DNA from: Prevotella sp. tf2-5
GTDB lineage: Bacteria; Bacteroidota; Bacteroidia; Bacteroidales; Bacteroidaceae
Length of the DNA stretch: 64,000 nucleotides
Assembly (NCBI RefSeq): GCF_900115435.1
Contig: NZ_FOWK01000005.1
Coordinates: 62,001-126,000, forward strand
Direction: 5' to 3'
Of the stretch, positions 43,741-52,122 are shown piece after piece. Within the stretch, counting starts at the first letter, position 1; each line of letters begins with the position of its first letter. A program made the translations under genes and the position numbers. The notes beneath the pieces are model-generated. The model had not been told where the DNA came from. It was given only the letters and a program-made list of their open reading frames with translations, and did not search any database.

Positions 43741-43843
43741 GAAGGCGGCACCTCCTGCCCTCGAAGGTGCCGCCTTCGACCGTTGAAGGTGCCGCCTTCG
43801 ACCCGAGGAAGCGGCACCTTCGAGGGCAGGAGGTGCCGCCTTC
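43741..43843. repeat. Perfect 33-base GC-rich inverted repeat
   Basis: The left arm (43741-43773) begins GAAGGCGGCACCTCCTGCCC and its exact reverse complement lies at 43811-43843, with a 37-base spacer. Inside, GAAGGTGCCGCCTTCGAC occurs twice in tandem, each a short palindrome of its own. Related CCTTCG/CGAAGG and GGCGGCACCT pieces occur near 15885-15915. Confidence 0.85.
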
Positions 43844-43891
43844 GTAAAACACCCCTGTTAGTTGCTTTTTATTCCAATATCTCCTATCTCA

Positions 43892-43954
43892 GTAAATTCA
43901 CTGAATTTGGTGAGTAAATTCACTGAATTTACCGAGTAAACACACTGAATTTAC
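43892..43954. repeat. 22-base tandem repeat, nearly three units
   Basis: Units start at 43892, 43914 and 43936; the first two share GTAAATTCACTGAATTT exactly. Each unit contains a near-palindrome TAAATTCA-C-TGAATTTA. It lies just 3' of the GH31 stop codon. Confidence 0.8.
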
Positions 43955-43956
43955 TT

Positions 43957-46428
43957 TCATAGGAGATACTTCTTCGTAACCGTTATCTCTTTCCCCTGAT
44001 AGTTAATAGTGGTGGACTTGCCGTTGGGCATGGTGATGACGAACTGGCGGTGCTGGGGCATGGTACGGAAGGACCCTTGACGCTCCCCGACGGTCAGTTG
44101 CTGTTGATGCTCATCCCATTGGAAGGTGATGCGTGAGCAGGCTCCCTGCTCATACTCATTGGTATATCCGTCATCCTCATAGAGCGTATATGTCACGTCA
44201 GCACCGGGATATACCCTTATCTCCAACGGGGTATGCAAGGTTTTGGAGGCGACATAAGGATCAACGGCGAGCGGAAGGATGCTGCCACCACGCACAAAGA
44301 CAGGGATATGAGCCTTGTCGACAGAGGTGGTGACGGTTTGTCCACCGTCATAGTACTGGTTTGTGCGATAGTCATACCACCCTGTCACACTCTGGGGCAG
44401 GTATGTCCTCCATGTCGTCACCCCTGGCTCCGTGACAGGACTGACGAGGAGAGACTTGCCGAACATATACTCATGGTCCTGTCGTAACGCCTCCTCATCA
44501 TGGGTGAAGTCGAAGACCAGCGGTCGCATGAAGGTGGAGCCCTCGTTGGTGACTGCCGCTGCCTCCGTATAGATATAGCTCTGCAGGCGATAACGCTCCA
44601 TCAGACACTCCTTGATGATATCCTGAGCCTCCTTGCCGTAGTTCCATGGCTCCGTATTACTCATATAACCATGTACCCGCATCAAGGGCAGGTAGACGGC
44701 AGTCTCTATCCAGCGCAGCATCCGCTCGATATAGTCCTGGCTGGTATACTGGTCGCCAGGGCGGAAGAAACCGCCAGCGTCATACGTCCACCAAGGGATA
44801 CCGGCAGCCTGCATGCCCAGTCCTGCCGTCAGTTGCCGACGGAACGTCTCCCAGTCGTTGCCCACGTCACCAGACCACAGGGCAGAGCCATAACGCTGGA
44901 TGCCAGGGAATCCGCAACGAGTCAGGATCATCGGACGTTTCAAGGGCTGGTCATGACGCAGTCCCTCATAGACGGTCTTGTTGACCAGCAGGGGATAGAC
45001 ATTACGAACCAGTTCCCCACTCCATCTCCCGTTATTCACCCGTCGTCCCACCAGGTCGTCATTCTCCGGTTCAGTGGCGTCCTGCCACCAGGCGCTAATA
45101 CCTATCGGCAGCAGACGCTCACTGAAGTTACGCCAGTATGCCTGTGCCGCTGTCGGAGAGAAGAAGTCTATCCAGTCGGTACCCGGGATATAATGTCCCT
45201 CCTGCACCATCTGCTTTCCCACCTCCGAGTTCTTGTCGATCTTCGACCATACGCTGAGCATCAGTTTGACACCCCTGTGGTGCAGACTGTCCGTCATCAG
45301 GTGAGGATCAGGATAATGGTCCTCATCGAAGCGCATGGAGTTCCATCCATATTTCCCCCAGTACTGCCAGTCCTGCACGATGACATCAAGAGGCATCTCC
45401 TCCCTCTTGAAGCGGTCGACGGTCTGCAGGATCTCATCCTGGGAATGGAAACGCTCCCGGCAATGGATATAACCCGTCGCCCAGCGTGGCATCAGCGGAG
45501 CCTTGCCGGTCAGCTCCCGATAGGAAGAGATGATCTCGTCAGGGGTACCGATGAACACGGTATAGTCCACACATTGTGCGATGGGTGACTGGAACACCGT
45601 CTCATCAGTGACAGGACGGTAGTAGACGACAGGCTGGTCACCCTTCGACAGCTCCGCCATCAGACGGTGCTTTCCCTTTTTGAGATGTACGATGGCTGAG
45701 GCGGTAGGCGGCAACCAAAGGTTCTGCATGTCGATGACCACCTGTCCGTCGATAGTGAGATGGTGGCGGCGAGCCATCTTCTGTCCTACGTCGAGGAGCA
45801 GGGCATAGTCGCCCTCTTTCTTGACGGAGAGCGTCGTCCCGTAGATATACTGTTCACGGACCTCCTGTCTGCCACCCTCCGTAGAGGTGACATTGACGAC
45901 CTGTCTGTTTGCCGTCCGCTGGTTCTTCTTACGTCGGAGAGTCACACTTGCCGCACCAGGGTTAAACTCCGTGAGTCCGTAGTTGTTCCATAACAGTCCG
46001 TAGCCCTTGCTGGAGATCAGCATGGGGATGGATATCTGTGTGTTGACCTGTGTCAGTCGGCGGGAGAGTCCTCGGATGTTATGATGTCCGTCCTGAAACT
46101 GTCCAAGACCATAGAGATACTCGTCCTTCGGTGAAGCGACGGCAAGAGTAGCCCCTCCGTTCTTCAGCTGATGACGGGTAGCCTTGAACACCGGTCTGCC
46201 GTCAGGGGTCTTGACGACGACGATGCCCTGGGTGTTGTCCACCTCCACCTGGAGGTCGTTGTCCACCTCCTGATGGCTCACATACAACCAGTCGGGCAGT
46301 GTATCCTGTACAGCCTTCTCAGTATATTGGACACGCACGGCATTCCTTGCCACTTTCTTGACAGTCACCTGACCTTTCCCGAACGGTGCCATAGCACAGA
46401 ACAGGCACAAAGATGTAAATATGTTCAT
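43957..46428 (-). CDS. Glycoside hydrolase family 31 enzyme
   Basis: An 823-residue exported glycosidase with a signal peptide (MNIFTSLCLFCAMAPFGKGQ). The GH31 nucleophile is in WWQDATEPEND and the acid/base is in LWSGDVGNDWETFR. The family signatures RWATGYIHCRERF and WTYDAGGFFRPGD are also present. A C-terminal beta domain follows (YTLYEDDGYTNEYEQG). Family activities include alpha-glucosidase and alpha-xylosidase; the sequence does not decide. It is the last gene of the O-acetylation operon (19 bases after a DHHW gene), so its substrate may be the polymer made or modified by that operon. Confidence 0.9.
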   Translation of the reverse strand: MNIFTSLCLFCAMAPFGKGQVTVKKVARNAVRVQYTEKAVQDTLPDWLYVSHQEVDNDLQVEVDNTQGIVVVKTPDGRPVFKATRHQLKNGGATLAVASPKDEYLYGLGQFQDGHHNIRGLSRRLTQVNTQISIPMLISSKGYGLLWNNYGLTEFNPGAASVTLRRKKNQRTANRQVVNVTSTEGGRQEVREQYIYGTTLSVKKEGDYALLLDVGQKMARRHHLTIDGQVVIDMQNLWLPPTASAIVHLKKGKHRLMAELSKGDQPVVYYRPVTDETVFQSPIAQCVDYTVFIGTPDEIISSYRELTGKAPLMPRWATGYIHCRERFHSQDEILQTVDRFKREEMPLDVIVQDWQYWGKYGWNSMRFDEDHYPDPHLMTDSLHHRGVKLMLSVWSKIDKNSEVGKQMVQEGHYIPGTDWIDFFSPTAAQAYWRNFSERLLPIGISAWWQDATEPENDDLVGRRVNNGRWSGELVRNVYPLLVNKTVYEGLRHDQPLKRPMILTRCGFPGIQRYGSALWSGDVGNDWETFRRQLTAGLGMQAAGIPWWTYDAGGFFRPGDQYTSQDYIERMLRWIETAVYLPLMRVHGYMSNTEPWNYGKEAQDIIKECLMERYRLQSYIYTEAAAVTNEGSTFMRPLVFDFTHDEEALRQDHEYMFGKSLLVSPVTEPGVTTWRTYLPQSVTGWYDYRTNQYYDGGQTVTTSVDKAHIPVFVRGGSILPLAVDPYVASKTLHTPLEIRVYPGADVTYTLYEDDGYTNEYEQGACSRITFQWDEHQQQLTVGERQGSFRTMPQHRQFVITMPNGKSTTINYQGKEITVTKKYLL

Positions 46429-46447
46429 GGTTTAAAGTTGATGGTTG

Positions 46448-47959
46448 TCACTCAACGGGAGCTGGAGCCTTCACCTTGTCAGCAGGCTCAGCGGACTCCG
46501 TTTTCTCTGCGGGCTCAGTCTTCTCCGCAGGCTCCTGCTTCTTGGGGGCAGACTGCTCCTTATGCTTCACCGTACTGTCGCCCTTTGCCTTCTCAGGAGA
46601 AGCCCCTGGGCGGTGCCACTGCTGATGGAGGAAGCGGAGGTAAGAGCCATAGGTATGGCTGCTGTATGCCTTGAAGATATTGTTGGCGAAGAGGATATCC
46701 GTAATCTTGTTCTCCGCCACATAAGCGATGATATCCTTCGTGAAATAGCGGGAGTCGATGACATGCACCTCCTCGAAAGAGAAGAACAGGTAGCCTGGCA
46801 GCATATTACCGAAGCTGTCCTTGAGGATGATCACTCGACGACCGTTATGGGTAGAGGTACGCACCTGTGTCAGTTTGGTGTCACCTCCCATCATTGTGCA
46901 GTAGGCGCCTCCGTGTCCGTCCTTGAACTTAAAGAAGAAAGGAGCCGTGAAGGGCTTACCCTCCCCCGTCACCTGATAGTTCTTGTTGATGGTATAGTTG
47001 GTATAGGTCGTGGTGTACTCCACCCCTTGAGGGACATAATAGACGAAATCCTCCGGGGCATTCTTGATGGAGATATCCTTCGAATAGCCATACATACTGC
47101 CCACATAACCGTGGGTGACCCGTCGCTCGTAATGGGAGAGGTCCTTGAAAGGAACACCAGCCACACGGGCGAACTCCTGTGCGGCATAATAGCCGCCGAG
47201 GGGTGACCAGTGGTGGTCGGTACGCAGGTAGATATCCTCGTTGGCATGTTTTCCTAACGTCGTGTACACATCAACCGGTTTCACCCCGGGGTCGAGGTGT
47301 GCCACCACATTACGGATGGTGGGCAGCTGCTGGTTGGTACGCTTCTTCGCTTTGTCGGGGCAATAGAACTCGACAGCGGTGGGGATCACCATACAATAGA
47401 CATTCACCTTGTCACCAAACACCTCCTTATACTTATTGGCAGCCTGTGCGTAACCCACACACCCCTTGGGACCACCGCCATACGCCATCAGGGCACGTAC
47501 CTTATCGCCCTTACCAACGATGATGATACCCGCATTAGCTATCTTCGCATTCTCATCAGCATTGATATGGTTCTCATACTCGTCGATGGTCATACTGTCC
47601 TTGGGCTCAGGACTGTTGGCTGCCGTTTTCCCATTTCCTTCCTCTCCTTCTCCTTTCTCCAGTTCCATATCACCAGCCTGGAACTTCACATTATCCTCTG
47701 AAGGAGCGATGGCGATGAGGTCCTTGACCTGCATACTGAGTGTCATGAACACATCACGGAACGGTTCGCTGTCACTGAACCACGTAGAGACATCACTCGT
47801 AAACGAGCCGTCGGCAAGACGCTCCCATGAGAACTCCGGGAAGGTGGCGAGCTCACGTTTCTCCAGCTCCGACACCGTGCTGCGCGGAAAAGTGTCGAAG
47901 ACCACGGCAAAGGCGAGGAAGACGAGGGCGATGACGGCAATATAGATATAATGTTTCAT
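46448..47959 (-). CDS. DHHW/AlgJ-like acetyltransferase-family protein, long form
   Basis: A 503-residue protein with one N-terminal membrane helix, facing the periplasm. The motif RTDHHWSPLGGYYAAQEFA carries the Asp-His pair and ILKDSFGNMLPGYLFF the candidate nucleophile serine, the AlgJ/AlgX-like arrangement. Members move acetyl groups onto extracellular polysaccharide together with an MBOAT protein. The last 50 residues are low-complexity (PEKAKGDSTVKHKEQSAPKK, then repeated EPAEKTE). It is a paralogue of the shorter protein encoded 3 bases upstream. Confidence 0.82.
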   Translation of the reverse strand: MKHYIYIAVIALVFLAFAVVFDTFPRSTVSELEKRELATFPEFSWERLADGSFTSDVSTWFSDSEPFRDVFMTLSMQVKDLIAIAPSEDNVKFQAGDMELEKGEGEEGNGKTAANSPEPKDSMTIDEYENHINADENAKIANAGIIIVGKGDKVRALMAYGGGPKGCVGYAQAANKYKEVFGDKVNVYCMVIPTAVEFYCPDKAKKRTNQQLPTIRNVVAHLDPGVKPVDVYTTLGKHANEDIYLRTDHHWSPLGGYYAAQEFARVAGVPFKDLSHYERRVTHGYVGSMYGYSKDISIKNAPEDFVYYVPQGVEYTTTYTNYTINKNYQVTGEGKPFTAPFFFKFKDGHGGAYCTMMGGDTKLTQVRTSTHNGRRVIILKDSFGNMLPGYLFFSFEEVHVIDSRYFTKDIIAYVAENKITDILFANNIFKAYSSHTYGSYLRFLHQQWHRPGASPEKAKGDSTVKHKEQSAPKKQEPAEKTEPAEKTESAEPADKVKAPAPVE

Positions 47960-47962
47960 GAC

Positions 47963-48967
47963 TTACTGCTCCAGATAACGGTTATACGCTTGATGGGTGA
48001 CTGCCGAATAGGCATGCCCCGCATTATTGGCGAAAAGGATATCGGTGACATCATTCTTCTGCACATAATGCACAATATTCTTCGTGAAATAGCGACAGTC
48101 CACCACATGGATCTCCTCGAAGGAATGAAACAGATAGGCAGGGATAGCATTGCCATAGCTGTCTTTCAGGATCAGCAGGCGACGACCGTTCCGCGTGGAG
48201 GTCTTCACCTTCGTGGTATTCAGGTCACCATGCATAAAGGTCATATAGGCGGCACTGCTGCCATCCTCATAGTCGTAGAAGAAATGACCCTCCTCGGGGG
48301 CTTTCTCGCTGACCACCTTCCGGTTCTTACCTAACTGGTAGCGGATATATGTGGTGGTATAGTCGACATCCGTCGGCACATAATACACAAAATCCTCCGG
48401 GGCGTTCTTCACCGCCGCATCCCTTGAGAAACGGTACATCGTACCCACATAGTCGTGAATGACATGCTTCTCGTACGTCGACAAGTCGGCAAAGGGGACA
48501 CCGGCAAGGGAGGCAAACTGCTGGGCGGCATAATAGGCGCCTAAGGGAGCCCAGTGGTGGTCGGTACGTGAATAGATATCCTCGCCGGCATGCTTATCCA
48601 TCGTGTCAAAGAGATCGATCGCCTTCACGGAGTCAGACAGTCTTCCATAGATATTACGGACCGTGCTGCGCTGGTCCTTAGTCCATTCCTTAGCCTCATC
48701 AGGACAGTAGATGGCGACAGCTGTAGGGATTATCATACAATACACATTAACGGCATCCCCGAAAGTCTTCTTATACCTGTTGACGGCATCCGCATAGCCC
48801 TGTCCGCCATCCAAGGAACCACGGAACGGCTCAAAGGCTCGCACATGCTCCCCACTGCCTACTATGATAATCCCCGAACGGGTCAGACGTGCCTGCTCGG
48901 CAAAGACCATCACAGGAATCATCAACAACAAACCAATCCATCGAAGTGTCTTATAATATTTCATCAT
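47963..48967 (-). CDS. DHHW/AlgJ-like acetyltransferase-family protein, short form
   Basis: A 334-residue exported protein with a signal peptide ending VMVFA. Motifs: RTDHHWAPLGAYYAAQQFA and ILKDSYGNAIPAYLFHSFEE. It aligns with the downstream protein over the catalytic region but lacks the membrane anchor region and the charged C-terminal tail. Having a soluble and an anchored version suggests successive acetyl transfer steps or two acceptor positions, which is inference. It lies 12 bases after the MBOAT gene. Confidence 0.82.
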   Translation of the reverse strand: MMKYYKTLRWIGLLLMIPVMVFAEQARLTRSGIIIVGSGEHVRAFEPFRGSLDGGQGYADAVNRYKKTFGDAVNVYCMIIPTAVAIYCPDEAKEWTKDQRSTVRNIYGRLSDSVKAIDLFDTMDKHAGEDIYSRTDHHWAPLGAYYAAQQFASLAGVPFADLSTYEKHVIHDYVGTMYRFSRDAAVKNAPEDFVYYVPTDVDYTTTYIRYQLGKNRKVVSEKAPEEGHFFYDYEDGSSAAYMTFMHGDLNTTKVKTSTRNGRRLLILKDSYGNAIPAYLFHSFEEIHVVDCRYFTKNIVHYVQKNDVTDILFANNAGHAYSAVTHQAYNRYLEQ

Positions 48968-48979
48968 TCTTTATTTTAT

Positions 48980-50422
48980 CTAGAATCTTGTATAAATAAA
49001 CGCATTATTCGTGGCACCCACCAACAGGGCGGTGCTGAGTATCAGAATACCTACCGACAGGATGATACGAGAGGTATAGATGACCATCGTCCTCAACGGT
49101 GAGTCGCCCAGCAGGCGGTCTGTCCACTCCCCTACCGTCGTACGGACAGGCAGACAGAAGAACAGGGCGATGACCCACAACCAGAAATTGTCAAGCAACG
49201 CACTCTCGTCGACAAAGTCATAGAACGAGGTGACGTTACCGAAGAACGCCTGGAAGAAGACAATCATCTGGTCGAAGTTGTCGAAATAGAAGATGCCCCA
49301 TCCCGCGATGACCAGCAGCATACTATAGATATGCAGGAAGACAGCAGGGATTCGGTCGTGAACTTTCAATAACGTGTATTTCTCCAGCATGACGATCAGT
49401 CCGAAATAGACACCCCAGATGATGAAGTTCCAACTGGCTCCATGCCACATACCCGTCAGGAACCACACCACGAGGATGTTCACTGCCTGATGGTGACGAT
49501 TGCCACCCAAAGGGATGTATACATAGTCACGGAAGAAACTACCTAACGAGATATGCCATCTGCGCCAGAAGTCAGTGATGGAGTTACAGCAATACGGATG
49601 GCGGAAGTTCTCGTTGAAATGGAATCCCATACAACGTCCCAGTCCTATCGCCATATCAGAATAACCTGAGAAATCGAAATAAATCTGCAGGGTAAAGGCG
49701 ACTATACCGATCCATGCACCAGCCATCGTCAGCGAGTTCAGTCCGTTTACCAGGAACTGGTCAGAGATCTCCGACAACTGATTGGCAAGAATCACTTTCT
49801 TACCCAGTCCGATGAGGAAACGGTATAGTCCGTCCGAGAAATCGGCAGCGTTCACCCGACGGTGATGTATCTCGTCAGCCACCGTGCCATAGCGGACGAT
49901 AGGTCCTGCTATCAGCTGCGGGAACATGGAGATATACAGCAGTAGGTCAGGAAAGCGACGCTGCACCGGTGACTCCCTACGATAGACATCTATCAGATAA
50001 GAGATAGACTGGAAGGTATAGAAGCTGATACCTATAGGCAGTGCGATATTCGGTTTTGCCACTTCGATACCCATGTCACACAGACACTGGGCAAAGAATC
50101 CCAGGTATTTAAACGTGCCGATGATGGCGATATTGAGTATCAAGCCTATCACCAGGATTGCCTTGCGATACTGTTCCGAACGGTCGATGCCTAAGCCCAC
50201 CAGGTAATTCACGAAGACACAGAAAAGCATCAGGAACACATAAACAGGCTCGCCCCATGCATAGAAGATGAGGGAGAAACATACCAGGATGAGGTTCTTC
50301 GCACGATTGCTGTGCGTAGCCTCATCCGACAGGCATTTCTGGTCTACCCATGTGGCTATAAGGTAGCACAGCAGGAAGGCAGGAAGGAATACAAAGAGGA
50401 AAAAAAGATCCGAGAATACCAT
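48980..50422 (-). CDS. MBOAT-family membrane O-acyltransferase (AlgI/DltB-like)
   Basis: A 480-residue protein with 10 or more membrane helices. The AlgI-type signature is NSITDFWRRWHISLGSFFRD followed by YVYIPLGGN. The catalytic histidine region is FLTGMWHGASWNFIIWG. AlgI-like proteins carry acetyl groups across the inner membrane to periplasmic transferases, which are encoded by the next two genes. It starts 9 bases after the SGNH gene. Confidence 0.92.
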   Translation of the reverse strand: MVFSDLFFLFVFLPAFLLCYLIATWVDQKCLSDEATHSNRAKNLILVCFSLIFYAWGEPVYVFLMLFCVFVNYLVGLGIDRSEQYRKAILVIGLILNIAIIGTFKYLGFFAQCLCDMGIEVAKPNIALPIGISFYTFQSISYLIDVYRRESPVQRRFPDLLLYISMFPQLIAGPIVRYGTVADEIHHRRVNAADFSDGLYRFLIGLGKKVILANQLSEISDQFLVNGLNSLTMAGAWIGIVAFTLQIYFDFSGYSDMAIGLGRCMGFHFNENFRHPYCCNSITDFWRRWHISLGSFFRDYVYIPLGGNRHHQAVNILVVWFLTGMWHGASWNFIIWGVYFGLIVMLEKYTLLKVHDRIPAVFLHIYSMLLVIAGWGIFYFDNFDQMIVFFQAFFGNVTSFYDFVDESALLDNFWLWVIALFFCLPVRTTVGEWTDRLLGDSPLRTMVIYTSRIILSVGILILSTALLVGATNNAFIYTRF

Positions 50423-50431
50423 GTCACTATC

Positions 50432-51223
50432 TTATTGTTGCAGCAACTTCTGCACTTGTTCATAAATATATCGTCCTAACACTCTCGCCCCCTTCACTGT
50501 GGTATGTACACCGTCCTTCGAGTATCCTGCACGAATCATATCAGGACCATAGAAAACGTCATACGCTTTGTCCAGGCGAATGCAGTCCAGCCCCAACACT
50601 TCCGCACAACATTGGATATGGGTACCCACGTCATGCTGGTCATTTAAGTCTGTCTTATTATTCTGTGGGGGTGTTATCAGGATGATACGTGCTTTTGGAA
50701 AAGCCTCCTTCAATAGCTCACAATCATAGCATACACATTGTGACAACTGCGTCAGCTCTGAAGGTTTGTAATTAGAGATAGTCGTTACAGGATACTTATA
50801 GATATCAGAGGCTCTTAACTTCAAACAGTCTGGTCGTTTGTCAGCAAACCACAGGTCGTTGGTGCCTGCCATGATCAATATCAGATCAGGAGTCGGCTGC
50901 TCCCCTGACAAGACAGCGGTCAACAGACGCATCGCCTGGTTATAGACAACGTTATTGTCACCCAACACACCGATATTCTCCTCCATGTCAAGAACAGTAT
51001 TCGGAGTATGTGTCCATGTAGCCCCGCTGCGGGCATAACTACGACACGACTTCGGTTTTGCGAAATCCTTAAACCATTTGTTCCATCCCTGGGGCTTGTC
51101 ACAGGCATCACCTCCTATGAAAGTATTGGAATCACCTAATAAGACGACATGACAGGGTAGCTGTGCATGTATCGCTCCACACAACCACATACCCCATAAT
51201 ATCAACAATCCTATTCTTTTCAT
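50432..51223 (-). CDS. Secreted SGNH/GDSL hydrolase
   Basis: About 263 residues with a signal peptide from the ATG at 51223 (MKRIGLLILWGMWLCGAIHA). Block I is VVLLGDSNTFIGGD (nucleophile serine), block III LIMAGTNDLW and block V SKDGVHTTVKGA (Asp and His). Members include acetylesterases and acetyltransferases acting on polysaccharides. As the first gene of the MBOAT/DHHW operon it may remove or transfer acetyl groups on the same polymer. Confidence 0.85.
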   Translation of the reverse strand: MKRIGLLILWGMWLCGAIHAQLPCHVVLLGDSNTFIGGDACDKPQGWNKWFKDFAKPKSCRSYARSGATWTHTPNTVLDMEENIGVLGDNNVVYNQAMRLLTAVLSGEQPTPDLILIMAGTNDLWFADKRPDCLKLRASDIYKYPVTTISNYKPSELTQLSQCVCYDCELLKEAFPKARIILITPPQNNKTDLNDQHDVGTHIQCCAEVLGLDCIRLDKAYDVFYGPDMIRAGYSKDGVHTTVKGARVLGRYIYEQVQKLLQQ

Positions 51224-51297
51224 TTTCAAGACTATACCTTTTTCGGGGTGCAAAGGTAATAATAATAATTGATATACATATCAACAGGTTCGGAAAA

Positions 51298-52122
51298 TTA
51301 TCGCTCATAGTCCAATTCCCGCTCCAACTGGTCAGTACGGTGCTGGAACTCACGATAGGCGTTGGAAAGGTCGGTCTTTGTGATGTCTATGGTCGTATTG
51401 ACAGGTCGCCAAGGGTCTTTCAGTGTGTGCTGAAACAACCACTCGTACGTCTTGCTGGTATAGAAATAACGTGCCAAAGCACCATGGGAGGCACCAGGAA
51501 GCCATTCATAGCGTAAACGACTGGTGATACCTAAGGTCTTCATACCTGCCACCACCTTCTGTGACTCATGGACGGAAACGGCACGGTCGGCAGTGCCATG
51601 GACAATCCACAAGGGCAGTTCTCCCAATCCACGGTAGTCTTTCAAGGTACTACCCCCGCAAAGGGCGACGGCAGCTGCTATTTTATCAGGATAGGTTCCT
51701 GCGAAGTCCAGCGTACCATAGCCTCCCAGGCTCATTCCCAGCACATAAACCCTTGACTCGTCGAAGACATAGTGTAATTTCATCCATTCCAATATCTCGT
51801 TAAGCTTATGAGGGTTCCACCATCCTCCCGGGTTCTGGGGAGCGACGATCAGGGCAGGAATCATAAGTCCCATCTGTGCCGCATCAATAGAGCCATAGCG
51901 CAACACACGGTTGAGGTCATGCCCACAGAGACTGGCTCCATGCAGGAAGATAATCAGCGGGGTCGTCTCTTGTGTATAATAATACTCCTCTGGTGTATAT
52001 ACCCAAAAGTTATAGTTGCCCTTGATGACTCCTTTCTTTGCCGACAGCAGGTCATACTGGGCGTAAGAGGAGAGAGGAGCGAGAAGGGAGGAGAGTAATA
52101 TAAGTACTAATAGCTTTTTCAT
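51298..52122 (-). CDS. Secreted esterase, alpha/beta hydrolase
   Basis: A 274-residue exported hydrolase with a signal peptide ending PLSSYAQ. The triad is visible: Ser in YVLGMSLGGYGTLDFAG, Asp in IVHGTADRAVSV and His in PGASHGALARYF. The layout matches the feruloyl/acetylxylan esterase type of predicted peptidase. A close paralogue lies at 54260-55063. It overlaps the PQQ-type gene upstream by 4 bases. Confidence 0.82.
   Translation of the reverse strand: MKKLLVLILLSSLLAPLSSYAQYDLLSAKKGVIKGNYNFWVYTPEEYYYTQETTPLIIFLHGASLCGHDLNRVLRYGSIDAAQMGLMIPALIVAPQNPGGWWNPHKLNEILEWMKLHYVFDESRVYVLGMSLGGYGTLDFAGTYPDKIAAAVALCGGSTLKDYRGLGELPLWIVHGTADRAVSVHESQKVVAGMKTLGITSRLRYEWLPGASHGALARYFYTSKTYEWLFQHTLKDPWRPVNTTIDITKTDLSNAYREFQHRTDQLERELDYER

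Larger units (their letters stand above)
43584..43956. other. Intergenic region rich in inverted and tandem repeats
   Basis: No credible gene. It holds the surface protein promoter (43608-43639), the second copy of a 19-base element (43691-43709), a GC-rich 33-base inverted repeat (43741-43843) and a 22-base tandem repeat (43892-43954) that reaches the end of the GH31 gene. Confidence 0.8.

Noticed and set aside
43892..43954. CRISPR-like short regular repeats
   Set aside because: The 22-base units are directly tandem with no spacers, and no cas genes are present.
44500..45588. A 362-codon open frame on the plus strand
   Set aside because: It is antisense to GH31, which has all catalytic motifs; the shadow frame reflects codon bias.
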